Source of the DNA: Planctomycetaceae bacterium
GTDB lineage: Bacteria > Planctomycetota > Planctomycetia > Planctomycetales > Planctomycetaceae
Direction: 5' to 3'
Length of the DNA stretch: 53,218 bases
Assembly (NCBI GenBank): GCA_002722955.1
Contig: PBMZ01000214.1
Location: forward strand, 1 to 53,218
Part shown: piece by piece, positions 9,831 to 20,002 of the stretch
How positions within the stretch are numbered: position 1 is the first letter of the stretch
How the letters are laid out: each line of letters begins with the position of its first letter
Made by a program: the position numbers and the translations under genes
The notes under the pieces: model-generated
What the model saw: the letters and a program-made list of their open reading frames with translations, nothing else
Told to the model about the DNA's origin: nothing
Databases searched by the model: none

Positions 9831-10555
9831 CGAGCCATGATTTAAGTCGTGAGCTACCGTCAGAAGTGATCTCGAAGTGTTCGAAAACAAAGGCTAATCT
9901 ATGTTTACGGTCGTCTTTCGAGCAGGGGTTGCATGAAGCGAATCCAAGATTCCAGTATACCCGTGCCGAGCTCGCTAACCCAAAACTTCCGCGAGCAATC
10001 ATGCATCCAATTACGGACAGTTTTGGCTCAATCGAAGCCCGATTCCAGCGTATCAATCCGATGAATTGACACGATCGTCGAAGTCGACAAAACCATCAAA
10101 CTCGCCCGCAAGCATCTGCTCGCCGTCGGATTGATTCAACGACATTTGGGGGAGAAAAACGCGGCAAATCGTCCCTAGCCAACTGCCCGAATACGCCCGG
10201 CCAATACCTGGAATCTCTTGAACGCCCAAACAGCAAGTCGTGAAACTCACGATCTGAGGAATCAAAAGGCCATTAACTGTACTGATCTCGGCACAGGATT
10301 CTTGCACCAATTGTTGTCGACGCCGAAGTTCGACCGGGACTCGAGATCACACGTCGTGTGGGCTAGCTTGCACCTTAGCCAGCCATACAGAAATTCTACG
10401 CACGCACCTGTTCGATAGCCAGACACGGAGACGAATATTACGACAGTCCGCATCATCCTAGAAGCTCTTAGTGTGATGCAGGGGCATCGGAATTGATATC
10501 GTTGCCCAAATCAACGATCCTAGAGCGTGCAATCAATTCGTTGAATGAGACCGTC
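9831..10555. other. Divergent intergenic region, no confident gene
   Basis: About 725 bp separate the giant surface-protein gene from the DUF1592 gene, so divergent promoters are expected. Two minus-strand open frames, 10053-10310 (85 codons) and 9775-10056 (93 codons), overlap by four bases. Neither has a recognisable domain, and the second runs into the leader of the LEPR-XLL gene. They may be chance frames or remnants of a decayed small gene. No strong hairpin was seen. Confidence 0.4.
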
Positions 10556-13501
10556 ATGCTTAAATGCCCTGTCTTAATTGCCTGTTTTTCCATCTTTCTG
10601 TCAACTCGCGCGCTTGCTGACCAACAGCATCAGCAACTGGCACGTCGTTTCGAAGTTGACGTTCAACCGTTCTTAACTTCTTTTTGTCTCGATTGTCACG
10701 GCAAGGACACTCAGGAGGCGAAACTCGACCTGAGCATTTACCGATCGACGGGCGATGTCCGCAAGTCTCATAAAGCGTGGGAGATCGTCCTTGAGAGGCT
10801 CGAAGCCGACGAAATGCCACCGAAAGACGCCGATCCGCGGCCGGCCAAGGCGCAGCGTCTTGCCATCATCAAGTGGATCAAGGATCTGCGGCGCTTCGAA
10901 GCGCAGCAAAACGCGGGTGACCCGGGCATCGTGTTGGTACGACGACTTAGCAATGCCGAGTACAACTACACCATCCGCGATCTGACTGGCATCGACATTC
11001 GGCCAACGCGAACGTTTCCAGTCGATCCGGCCAATGAAGCGGGCTTTGATAACTCGGGCGAGTCGCTGGCCATGTCACCCGCATTACTCAAGAAATACCT
11101 GGGAGCGGCAAGGGAAGTTGTCAGTCACTTGGTCTTAAATCCCGATGGCATCGACTTCGCCCCGCATCCGGTCGTTACCGATACGGATCGGGACAAGTAC
11201 TGCGTCAAACGGATCATCCAGTTTTACCAGCGGCAACCGACGGACTTAGCAGATTACTTCTTCGCTGCGTGGCAGTTTCAGCGTGTGCCGCAAATTGGAA
11301 AGCGCGTCTCGAGCATAGCGCGGATTGCCGACCAGAACGCTGTCAGTGCGAAGTATCTGGAAGTCGTGTGGAAGACACTGACGACACAAGAAGAAGTTGG
11401 TCCCATCGCAAAGCTACAGTCGATGTGGTCCAAGTTACCCACCGACCCAAAGCAAACGCAGCCCGCTCGAGCAGCATGTGCGAAAATGCGAGATTATGTC
11501 GTCGGTCTCCGCCGTAAACTGAAGCCGGCGTTTCCAAATCTTGTCATCGACGAAAGCCACAAAGGATCGCAGCCGTTCGTACTTTGGAAGAACGAGCAGT
11601 ACTCGGCACATCGCCGTTCCTTCGATCGTGACAAGCTGCGAATCAAGGATGACAAGACGCCCAAAGACTATCCACAAGATCTACTGATCCCGTCCAAGGA
11701 TCAGCGGGCTCGCTACGAAGCCGCTTTCGCGAAGTTTTGTTCGATATTTCCCGACGCGTTTTACGTTTCCGAACGCGGACGCGATTACCTGGACAAGCTG
11801 CGAACCAAAGAGGAAAGCGGACGTCTGCTTAGCGCCGGCTTTCACAGCATGATGGGCTATTACCGCGACGATCAGCCTTTGTATGACATGATTTTGGATA
11901 AAGACAAGCAGCGAGAATTGGACCAACTATGGCTCGAGCTAGACTTTGTGACCTCAGCACCCGCTCGACAATACTCGGGATTCTTATGGTTCGAGCGAAC
12001 CGATTCGCGCTACATGCGTGAACCTCAATTCGACTTCGCGCGGCCAGAGAACAAAGACGCGGCAACGGAGAAGATGATTAAAGATCTGAGTGTCGTGTAT
12101 CTCGAGAAGGCCCGCCGCGTTAACGCCAATAGCATTGCCATCGGTGCCATCACAAAGTACTTCGAAGACATGAACCGTCAACTGCGCATTGTTGAACGCG
12201 CACGTGAAAAGGCCCAACAAAGTCATCTGCAAGCCATCGTCAGCTTTGCTCAACTGGCCTATCGTCGCCCATTGACGAACACCGAGTGGGACGATTTGCA
12301 TGCCTTCTATCATCAACTACGGTCTAACGATGAACTCACTCATGAAGAAGCGCTTCAAGACACGCTGGTGTCAGTTTTGATGTCGCCGCACTTTTGCTAC
12401 CGCTTGGACCTTTCCGTGATTGGCGAGCAGGAACGGCGGCTCACCGACATCGAACTAGCCAGCCGATTGAGCTACTTGCTATGGAGCAGCACGCCCGATG
12501 CGCGGCTATTCGAACTTGCCCAAAAAGAGGAATTGCAGCGGCCCGAGGTCTTGAAGACCGAAGTGCGTCGCATGCTGAAAGATGATCGCGTCTGGAGACT
12601 CGCCACTGAGTTCGGCGGCAACTGGCTCGACATTCGTCGCTTCGAGGAACACAACAGTGTCGACCGCAATCGATTCCCAAGCTTTACCGACAAGCTGCGT
12701 CAATCAATGTTCGAAGAGCCGCTCCGGTTCTTGGTTTACGTGATGCAAAATGACGTTCCCGTTGATGACTTGATCGATGGTGATTACACGTTTGTGGACT
12801 CTGTGCTGGCAAAGCATTACGGGATTGACGCAGACAGCAAGGGCGGATGGACTCGGATCGACAACGCTTCACAGTTCCAGCGCGGTGGGTTGCTGCCGAT
12901 GGCCGCGTTCTTGACGAAGAACGCTCCGGGGCTAAGAACAAGTCCCGTGAAACGGGGCTATTGGGTCGTACGACGATTGCTTGGCGAAAGAATTCCGCCG
13001 CCACCGCCAAACGTACCGGACTTGCCCGAAGACGAAACGAAGCTCGATCTGCCTCTGCGTGAGCTGTTGGCAAAACACCGCGACAATAAACTGTGTGCCG
13101 GCTGCCACGATCGGTTCGACGCCATCGGGCTCTCATTCGAAAACTTCGGTCCGATTGGCGGACTTCGCAGCAAGGACTTAGGCGGCCGCGCGGTCGAGAC
13201 AAAGGCAACCTTTCCCGATGGAAGTCAGGGCGAGGGCATCGTCGGTCTACGGCGCTACCTGAAGGCCAAGCGGCGAGAAGATTTCATCGACAACCTATCG
13301 AGAAAGCTGGTAAGCTATTCTCTTGGCCGATCATTGCAACTTTCCGATGAACTCTTGATTGAAGACATCCGTGCGAACTTGTCGAAGAACGATTATCGTT
13401 TCGCATCCATCATCGAAACCATCATCACTAGCCAACAGTTCCTAACAAAACGCGGAGCTGAAAAGCGCGCTTCGGACGAACGCAAACCAGCATCAAAATA
13501 A
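10556..13501 (+). CDS. DUF1592 family planctomycete haem-binding protein
   Basis: The 981-residue exported protein has the standard domain order of its family. A signal peptide ends near LSTRALA. The N-terminal cytochrome-like region contains CLDCH (about residue 43) and DEMPPKDADPRP. DUF1587 follows (RRLSNAEYNYTIRDLTG), then DUF1595 (LAYRRPLTNTEWDDL), DUF1592 (LASRLSYLLWSSTPDARLFE and NWLDIRRFEEHN), DUF1588 with a second haem motif CAGCH (about 850) and DUF1585 (YSLGRSLQLSD). The protein probably binds c-type haem in the periplasm or paryphoplasm; the reaction is unknown. ATG 10556 is chosen because it directly precedes the signal peptide. The longer frame from 10493 would bury that peptide. 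It lies 49 bp ahead of a DUF1552 gene, its usual partner. Confidence 0.92.
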   Translation: MLKCPVLIACFSIFLSTRALADQQHQQLARRFEVDVQPFLTSFCLDCHGKDTQEAKLDLSIYRSTGDVRKSHKAWEIVLERLEADEMPPKDADPRPAKAQRLAIIKWIKDLRRFEAQQNAGDPGIVLVRRLSNAEYNYTIRDLTGIDIRPTRTFPVDPANEAGFDNSGESLAMSPALLKKYLGAAREVVSHLVLNPDGIDFAPHPVVTDTDRDKYCVKRIIQFYQRQPTDLADYFFAAWQFQRVPQIGKRVSSIARIADQNAVSAKYLEVVWKTLTTQEEVGPIAKLQSMWSKLPTDPKQTQPARAACAKMRDYVVGLRRKLKPAFPNLVIDESHKGSQPFVLWKNEQYSAHRRSFDRDKLRIKDDKTPKDYPQDLLIPSKDQRARYEAAFAKFCSIFPDAFYVSERGRDYLDKLRTKEESGRLLSAGFHSMMGYYRDDQPLYDMILDKDKQRELDQLWLELDFVTSAPARQYSGFLWFERTDSRYMREPQFDFARPENKDAATEKMIKDLSVVYLEKARRVNANSIAIGAITKYFEDMNRQLRIVERAREKAQQSHLQAIVSFAQLAYRRPLTNTEWDDLHAFYHQLRSNDELTHEEALQDTLVSVLMSPHFCYRLDLSVIGEQERRLTDIELASRLSYLLWSSTPDARLFELAQKEELQRPEVLKTEVRRMLKDDRVWRLATEFGGNWLDIRRFEEHNSVDRNRFPSFTDKLRQSMFEEPLRFLVYVMQNDVPVDDLIDGDYTFVDSVLAKHYGIDADSKGGWTRIDNASQFQRGGLLPMAAFLTKNAPGLRTSPVKRGYWVVRRLLGERIPPPPPNVPDLPEDETKLDLPLRELLAKHRDNKLCAGCHDRFDAIGLSFENFGPIGGLRSKDLGGRAVETKATFPDGSQGEGIVGLRRYLKAKRREDFIDNLSRKLVSYSLGRSLQLSDELLIEDIRANLSKNDYRFASIIETIITSQQFLTKRGAEKRASDERKPASK

Positions 13502-13550
13502 GTTTCTTGCGACGACGTCAGCGCGTCGCATCTTGAAAATAGGAAGCAGT

Positions 13551-14876
13551 ATGAATTCCTCGAATGCCATTTCACGCAGAACACTTCTTCGGGGCGCCGG
13601 TGTTGCGATGGCGTTGCCTTGGTTGGAATCGCTACCGGTTTGGGGATTTGAAACTTCAGCGGAGACTCCCGGCGGATTTCCCAAACGTTTCGCCGTGCAA
13701 TTCATGGCTTGCGGCGTCAATTCGAAGTACTGGTCCGCTTCTGGCAGTGGCAAAGACATGCAACTCGGAAAGAGTTTGCAGCCGATGGCACCACTGAAGA
13801 TGAAGATGAACTTCATCAGCGGACTCTTCAACAAGAACGCGACGGGCGTTGGTATTCACCCCGGGCAAACTGGCAACATTCTCTCCGGCGCTGCTTTGCA
13901 GAAAGGCGCTGAACTCAAAGGTGGCATCAGCGTCGATCAGGTCTTGGCCAATTACCTGGGCGAGCAAACAGCTCAGCCAAGCATGGTCTTAGGCTGCGAG
14001 CAACCCATTACCGGCTATCACGAAACAAACTTTTCGATGGCCTACAGTTCACACATTTCTTGGCAAAACGCGACGTCGCCCGTACCGATGGAAGTGTACC
14101 CTGCACTGGCCTTCGATAGCTTGTTCGACAACCGAGGCAATCGCCGCAACAAAAGCATCCTTGACCGAGTTCGCGGCGAAGCGAGCAGCTTGAGCTTGAA
14201 GGTCAGCGCCAGCGATAAAGCCAAGCTAGACGAATACTTGACCAGCGTTCGCGAAGTCGAGAAACGCGTCAGCCGACTGCGCAAGGATCAAGACAAAGCC
14301 GTCAACCGCGCAAAGAACAACGACAAACCACTGGCCGCCTTGAAGCGTCCAGACAACGGCTTGCCGGAGGACATCAGAGAACACATGCAACTGATGTGCG
14401 ATATCGTCGCCATCGGATTCCAGACCGACAAAACACGCATCGCCTCCCTACTTCTTTGCCGTGATATCTCGGGTTTGTTCTATCCGTTTCTGGATGTACG
14501 TAAGGCGCACCACTCGGGATCTCACGACGATCTGTCCGAAGATTGGCAAAAGGTGACGCAGTATTACGTCAGCCAATTCGCATACTTGGCGGGCAAACTG
14601 GACAGCATGAAAGAGGGCGACGGCACAGTCCTGGATCACTCTTGCCTGTTGTTCTTGAACAACATGTGGTCCGGCCGCAAGCACGATTCAAACAAGCTTC
14701 CAGTTCTAACCGCCGGCAGCTTGGGCGGCACGATCGAGACCTGTCGCGTCATGGACTACGGCAACAATAGCGACGACAATCGCAAGCTGTGCAGCATGTA
14801 TCTCTCGATCATGAATCGCATGGGGATGCAGGCCAAGGAGTTCGGTGATGCCACGGCTCCTCTTGCTGACTTTTAG
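13551..14876 (+). CDS. DUF1552 family Tat-exported protein
   Basis: The 441-residue protein is a typical full-length DUF1552 member, the family almost always encoded next to a DUF1592 gene. The N-terminus has a twin-arginine leader (ISRRTLLRGAGVAMALPWLE), so it should be exported folded, perhaps with a cofactor. Family landmarks include MACGVNSKYW, GIHPGQTGNILSG, SVDQVLANYLG and the C-terminal KLDSMKEGDGTVLDHSCLLF. The catalytic role is unknown; the fold resembles that of the alkaline-phosphatase-like DUF1501 group. ATG 13551 has AGGAAG five bases upstream and is clearly better than the TTG at 13533. It is co-oriented with the DUF1592 gene upstream and, 26 bp on, the Nramp-like gene. Confidence 0.92.
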   Translation: MNSSNAISRRTLLRGAGVAMALPWLESLPVWGFETSAETPGGFPKRFAVQFMACGVNSKYWSASGSGKDMQLGKSLQPMAPLKMKMNFISGLFNKNATGVGIHPGQTGNILSGAALQKGAELKGGISVDQVLANYLGEQTAQPSMVLGCEQPITGYHETNFSMAYSSHISWQNATSPVPMEVYPALAFDSLFDNRGNRRNKSILDRVRGEASSLSLKVSASDKAKLDEYLTSVREVEKRVSRLRKDQDKAVNRAKNNDKPLAALKRPDNGLPEDIREHMQLMCDIVAIGFQTDKTRIASLLLCRDISGLFYPFLDVRKAHHSGSHDDLSEDWQKVTQYYVSQFAYLAGKLDSMKEGDGTVLDHSCLLFLNNMWSGRKHDSNKLPVLTAGSLGGTIETCRVMDYGNNSDDNRKLCSMYLSIMNRMGMQAKEFGDATAPLADF

Positions 14877-14902
14877 ACCTTGAGCTCTCTTGAAAGTCAT
14901 CC

Positions 14903-16495
14903 ATGCAAGCTCGCCCTAACCTGCCGCGTACTCTCACTGATTGGGTTCGAATCTTTGGCCCCGGTGCGATTATCGCGTCGTTGACAATCGGTACGGGCGA
15001 GTTGATTTTCTCGACTCGCGGCGGCGCGTTGTTTGGGTACCGCATTCTTTTCTTATTCGCGATCATCTCACTACTCAAGTGGGGATTGGTCATCTCGACC
15101 AGTCGACACATGGTGCTAACCGGCGTGCATCCGTATGAGCGGATGATCGAACTGCCAGGGCCACGAGGTTGGCTACCGATCATGTTGCTACTGATGGCCA
15201 CTGTGTGCTTGCCGATTTGGATCAGCTTTCATTCCGGTGTGCTGGGCAACTTGACCTCGTGGATCACGGGGACTCGCAGCATGTTTCACGGTGGGATGGA
15301 TTACCTATGGGGTGCCGCGATTCTAGTGGGAGTCCTGATTCTTTCTGCCACGGGAGGCTACACGGTCTTCGAACGCATTCAGTTGTTTGTGGTGGGGGCT
15401 CTAGTGTTTTGTTCGGGGCTGACACTGATTCTGTACAACCCAGAATGGTTGGAACTCGCCTTTGGACTGGTGCCGCAAAAGCTGGGCTATCCCGAATGGC
15501 TTGACGAGAAGTATCCAGACATCGCGAAGCATTCCGTCTGGGTCGAGACGACACGATATGTGGGCGTTATCGGTGGGGCTGGCTTCGACTATCTAGCTTA
15601 CACTGCTTGGCTGCGTGAAAAGAGCTGGGGCATTTTGCCCACCAAGGCCACTCCCGAACAACTCGAGGAAATCGCAGCGGATCCCAACCATGAAGTGCGG
15701 CAATGGATTAAGGCGCCAATTGTCGACTGCGCTATTAGCTTTATCTTGATTGTGGCGTTTAGTGCGGTGTTTGTGGCGTCCGGGGCCATGATTCTAAACC
15801 CCGAAGAAGTCGTGCCCAACGAAGATAACTTGCTTAACCTCCAAGCGAAATTCGTCACCAACATTCACCCACTTCTGTTGCCGCTGTACGTGACCGGCGC
15901 GTTCCTGACGATGCTCGGCACTCTCTACGGTACGATTGAAATCGCTTGCAGCATTGCCGACGAAATCAGTCGATCCTTCGTTGCTGGGTGGACACCCGAG
16001 CGAGCAAAAAAACTGAAGCGAGGAGTGATCGCATGGTGCGCGTCATTCGCACTTGTGATTCTAACGTGGCTGTTCATCCGCCAAGCATCATTTGATCCGC
16101 CAGCGGTCGCCGACTCCGCTGCCACGGCAACTGAAGGCGGAAGCGAACAGCCGGCCGAGCCTGCGATGATGAAGAAGCCGCGTTTGCTGTTGGCGATCCT
16201 GACACCAGTAAACTTGTTCACGGGCGTCTTGTCCTGCGGTTTGATTTGTATCCTCACGATTTGGATGGATCGTCGTTGGTTGCCGAAGGCGTTGCATCCA
16301 CCGAAATGGCTCGTCTTCATGAATGTCGTGTCGGCAGCCGTCTTTGCCGGCTTAGGAATTAAGGGATATTGGGACAACGAAAGCCGAATCATCGTTGTAT
16401 GTGCAATGGCGGGTGTCTTGGTTACAGCGATGCTCCTTGCCCTCCTATTCCAGGCAAAGCTCAAGTCCGTCGGCGAGGTCGCGCCTGATGAATAG
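14903..16495 (+). CDS. Divergent Nramp-like metal transporter
   Basis: The 530-residue integral membrane protein has the overall layout of the Nramp (SLC11) family: about 11-12 hydrophobic spans and GPGAIIASLTIGTGE in the first. Nramp proteins move Mn2+ or Fe2+ with protons. The key residues differ here. The helix-1 signature DPGN reads GTGE (residues about 30-33), and the helix-6 MPH motif aligns with FDY (GGAGFDYLAYTAW). The usual Asp, Asn and Met metal ligands are therefore absent, while a Glu and an Asp appear nearby. This points to a different ion or substrate. An insertion rich in Ala, Glu and Pro before the last spans (about 400-425) is probably a cytoplasmic loop. The gene sits between DUF1552 and a second DUF1592 gene with short gaps, suggesting one transcript. 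Confidence 0.82.
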   Translation: MQARPNLPRTLTDWVRIFGPGAIIASLTIGTGELIFSTRGGALFGYRILFLFAIISLLKWGLVISTSRHMVLTGVHPYERMIELPGPRGWLPIMLLLMATVCLPIWISFHSGVLGNLTSWITGTRSMFHGGMDYLWGAAILVGVLILSATGGYTVFERIQLFVVGALVFCSGLTLILYNPEWLELAFGLVPQKLGYPEWLDEKYPDIAKHSVWVETTRYVGVIGGAGFDYLAYTAWLREKSWGILPTKATPEQLEEIAADPNHEVRQWIKAPIVDCAISFILIVAFSAVFVASGAMILNPEEVVPNEDNLLNLQAKFVTNIHPLLLPLYVTGAFLTMLGTLYGTIEIACSIADEISRSFVAGWTPERAKKLKRGVIAWCASFALVILTWLFIRQASFDPPAVADSAATATEGGSEQPAEPAMMKKPRLLLAILTPVNLFTGVLSCGLICILTIWMDRRWLPKALHPPKWLVFMNVVSAAVFAGLGIKGYWDNESRIIVVCAMAGVLVTAMLLALLFQAKLKSVGEVAPDE

Positions 16496-16528
16496 TCATA
16501 AAGCTACGTTGCCAAACGGAAAAGTTTG

Positions 16529-18948
16529 ATGAGTTGCAAGTGGATACCGGCAGTCACTTTGATCTTTGTTGTAGCGTCCGCGCAGGCTGATGATGGGACA
16601 TTAGCGCGTTTCAAAAAGAACGTCGCACCGGTGTTGCGGGTCTTGTGCTTTGATTGCCACAGCGGCAACGAACCCAAGGGAGAAAGTGGCTTCGATCAAC
16701 TCGAACCCGATCTCGTCAATGGCGACGATGCCGAGACTTGGCACGATGTGCTGAATCAGTTGAATCAGGGCGAGATGCCGCCGAAGAAGGCGAAACAACC
16801 AACGGCTGCTCAACGGCGGATTCTCACCAACTGGATGCGAGCCGCTTTGACCGAGGCTGCCGAGGCCGCGCGGTTCAGGCGAGGTCGTGTCGTCACGCGG
16901 CGTTTGACTCGCTATGAGTACGCCAACACGATGCGAGACTTGTTGGGGGTCGACTTAGACTTTGCTCGTGACCTGCCGCCCGAACCAACGTCACCCGATG
17001 GCTTCCGAAACAACGGTTCGACATTGGAAATGTCGCCTACTCAGATTGAAATGTATCTGAACATCGCCCGCAACGCCCTCGCCGAAGCCATCGTGACAGG
17101 CGAAAGGCCGAAGCTGATCGAGGTCTCACAAGAGAAGACCGCCAACGGAAGACTGCCAACTCGAAAATTCGCCGGTCACGAGCCGGTGCGTCCCGAGTTT
17201 GCCTTGGATCTGAAAGAGTTCCCTCGACAAGGAGAATTCGAAGTCAAGGTGACCGCTGAAGCCGCGAACCCGGATAACGAACCGCTACCTCAAATCAGCC
17301 TCTCGATGGGACATGTCCCCGGAATCATTCATGTCCCGCGAGGCGAGATCGGCCGCGCCGACGTATCCACACAGTCGCAAACGTTTACTTTCCGCGGTCG
17401 CATGGAAGACTTCCCACAGCCCGGCCCGATCTCGTTTGGCAACTCGGGATTCAAGGGCATGGTCTTGATGATCGACTATCTCGACGGCGATGGCAAAGAG
17501 TTGCGATATCCCAATCGCATTTACGTTCAACGACCAAACAAGAAACCGAAGACAAAACCAACGCCAATCCCTTTCGGTCAGCGGTTGGAAATCAAAGTCA
17601 CGTCGGTCGAGTTCAAGGGGCCGGTTTACGCCAGCTGGCCGCCGCCGTCTCACCAGCGGTTGTTGTTTACATCGGAGAACTCGGACGACGAAGCAAAGTA
17701 CATCCGCGAACTCTTGGCGAGATTCAAGGCATCCGCATACCGTCGACCTGTCGGTGACGACGAAGTCGAGAGAACGGCGATGCTGTTCGAGAAGATTCGC
17801 GGGCAATCCGATTCTTTCGAAGAAGCCGTGCGAGAAACCTTTGCATCGGTGTTGGTCTCGCCGCACTTTCTTTACATCGTCGAGAAACGCGATGCCAGTG
17901 CGAAGACTCAACAGGTTTCGAGCTATGAACTCGCCTCGCGGCTGTCTTATTTCCTCTGGAGTTCGCGGCCAGATGAACGCCTCTTGAGCTTGGCCAAAGA
18001 TGGCCAGCTCACCCAACCCGAGATTCTACGGAGCGAGACGATTCGTCTCCTCAGCGAAGAGCAACGACAGGACGAATTCGTGCAGCGGTTTGTCGATTAA
18101 TGGCTCGACCTAGATGCACTCAATCGAGTCGCCGTGAATCCCGAGTTCTTCCCCGGTTTCGACAACGGACTCAAAGATCACATGCGGCGCGAGGCGCACG
18201 CTTACTTCGCCGAGATTCTGCATCACGATCGAAGTGCTCTTGAGCTGCTCGATTCGAACTGGGTGATGCTCAACCGTCCGCTAGGAAAACATTACGACAT
18301 CGACGGACCAACATCATCAAAATTCGAACGGATTGAATTGAAGCCAGAGAATGTTCGTGGCGGCGGCTTGCTGAGCCAAGGTGCATTCTTGCTGTCTAAC
18401 TCCAACGGCGAGGACTCTCACCCAATCAAACGTGCTGTCTGAATTCTGGATCGATTGTTGGATTCGCCACCCGCGTCGCCACCACCAAACGTACCAGAAT
18501 TAAACACCAACAGCTCTGATTTGGCTACCTTGACTTTGAAAGAGCAATTGGCGGTGCATCGAAAGAAAGAATCATGCAACAACTGTCATCAAGACATCGA
18601 TCCGTGGGGCGTGCCACTTGAGAATTTCGATGCGATCGGACGCTGGCGCGATCAGATTCCGTCCCACAAAAAACAGCCGGCGACTCCGGTCGATTCCACG
18701 AGCACGTTGCCCAACGGCAAGGAAGTCAAAGACGCCTTCGACCTGAAGAAGTATCTCTTCACCGAACGGCGTCAAGCCTTCGCGCGATCAATGGTGAAAC
18801 GCCTGATGGCGTATGGACTCGGCCGATCGCTCGATTATGCGATCGAGAAGCCGTCGAAGAGCTGACGGCAATGTTCGTCAAAAGCGACTTCCGATTGAAG
18901 TCGTTAGTCGTCGACTTCGTTCAGAGCGAGACGTTTTTGACCAAATGA
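16529..18948 (+). pseudogene. DUF1592 family gene with two in-frame stops and a frameshift
   Basis: Read through, this would be a complete DUF1592 protein of about 806 codons: signal peptide (VVASAQA), CFDCH, GEMPPKKAKQ, RRLTRYEYANTMRDLLG, FKASAYRRPVGDDEVE, LASRLSYFLWSSRPDERLL, a second CxxCH (CNNCH) and a C-terminal DUF1585 domain. Three lesions break it. TAA at 18098-18100 falls between FVD and WLDLDALNRV. TGA at 18440-18442 falls between IKRAV and ILDRLLDSPP, where the intact paralogue in this window has Trp. A one-base loss near 18848-18852 moves the tail (AVEELTAMFVKSDFRL, ending at TGA 18946-18948) into another frame. The uninterrupted pieces are 16529-18100, 18134-18442 and 18455-18865. 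ATG 16529 follows GGAAAAG. It is either a recent pseudogene or an assembly with base errors. Confidence 0.88.
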
Positions 18949-18988
18949 CACGATCAATGTCGTTGCGGCGCTGTTTTGAAATCGCGCT

Positions 18989-19987
18989 CTATAAATAAAC
19001 AACCTCGCCGACTTCGGCTGACTTCTCAGCGGCAAGGGTCGCTTCGACGGCCGCCATCGATTCCTCGGGCGTGATGATGTCGATGGGACGGTCTTCTTGG
19101 ATGCAAGTGGCGAACCAAGAGAATTCGTCGCGCAACGCACCTCGCCGCGCCCCATGGAGCTCGGGCCAATACGTAGTGTCCGGTGAACGCCAGCCCTCAC
19201 GAGTGCTGATCGAGAAGTTCGGATGAGTGTCCTGGATATGAATGATTCCCTCGGTGCCGATGATTTCGAGTCGCTCGTCAATGTCGAATGGAACTCCGTC
19301 CGGCATGCACCAAACCGATTCGAGTGTCGCTGTCGCGCCGCTATCGAAACGATACATTGTTTGTCCGATGTCCGGATGTTTGAGGCCTCGAACGTCGACC
19401 GTTTGAGCGTAAGCGGAAACAATCTTGGCCTCTGTGAGCCAAAGCATGATATCAGTGCAATGAATCGAGTCGCCAACGATTGGCCCGATCTTGTTCAGGA
19501 TTTCCGTTGTCCACTGTGCTGGAATGTTGCGGCGTGCGGCCAGTGAAACAATCTTGCCAATCTTGCCAGCGGCAATTTCTCTTTTGGCCGATGCATAACG
19601 AGGATTGAATCGGCAAATGTGCCCGATCATCAACTTGCCGCTTGCTCGTTTGGCTGCATCGCAGATCTTGCGGCAATCCTCGACGGTCGATGCCATCGGC
19701 TTTTCAAGAAACACGTGTTTGCCGGCTTCCAATGCGGCTAATGTGGGCTCGGTATGCTGATCCCACATTGTGGCAATTGTCACGGCGTCGATGTTGGGAT
19801 TGTTGAGCAGTTCATGGTAGTCGGTGTAGCTTTGCTGGACTTCGAACTTCTGTGACAGTTCATCCAAACGGGACTTTGTTCTGGTGCAAAGGGCCGTCAG
19901 TTCAGCATGAGGCAGCGAGGCAATCACGTCAGCGTGGTACTCGCCGAACCAACCCAAACCGATGACTCCGAATCTGACCTTATCCAT
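18989..19987 (-). CDS. Gfo/Idh/MocA family oxidoreductase
   Basis: The 332-residue protein is a standard cytoplasmic member of this NAD(P)-dependent sugar or inositol dehydrogenase family. The Rossmann motif GVIGLGWFGEYHADVI lies at about residues 8-23. The conserved KHVFLEKPMA, with the catalytic-region Lys of the EKP motif, is at about 91-100. The C-terminal alpha/beta domain contains IGDSIHCTD-like residues (VGDSIHCTDIMLWL). It starts 15 bp after the VOC gene on the same strand, so the two are probably one operon. It oxidises or epimerises an unknown sugar derivative. Confidence 0.92.
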   Translation of the reverse strand: MDKVRFGVIGLGWFGEYHADVIASLPHAELTALCTRTKSRLDELSQKFEVQQSYTDYHELLNNPNIDAVTIATMWDQHTEPTLAALEAGKHVFLEKPMASTVEDCRKICDAAKRASGKLMIGHICRFNPRYASAKREIAAGKIGKIVSLAARRNIPAQWTTEILNKIGPIVGDSIHCTDIMLWLTEAKIVSAYAQTVDVRGLKHPDIGQTMYRFDSGATATLESVWCMPDGVPFDIDERLEIIGTEGIIHIQDTHPNFSISTREGWRSPDTTYWPELHGARRGALRDEFSWFATCIQEDRPIDIITPEESMAAVEATLAAEKSAEVGEVVYL

Positions 19988-20002
19988 CTTTGAACTTTCT
20001 GC

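Noticed and set aside
9775..10310. Two overlapping minus-strand ORFs (10053-10310 and 9775-10056) as a gene pair
   Set aside because: No domain, no clear ribosome-binding sites, and the second overlaps the leader of the giant surface-protein gene.
14940..14960. GGGTTCGAATC, resembling a tRNA T-loop
   Set aside because: It lies inside the Nramp-like coding sequence and no acceptor or anticodon stem can be drawn around it.
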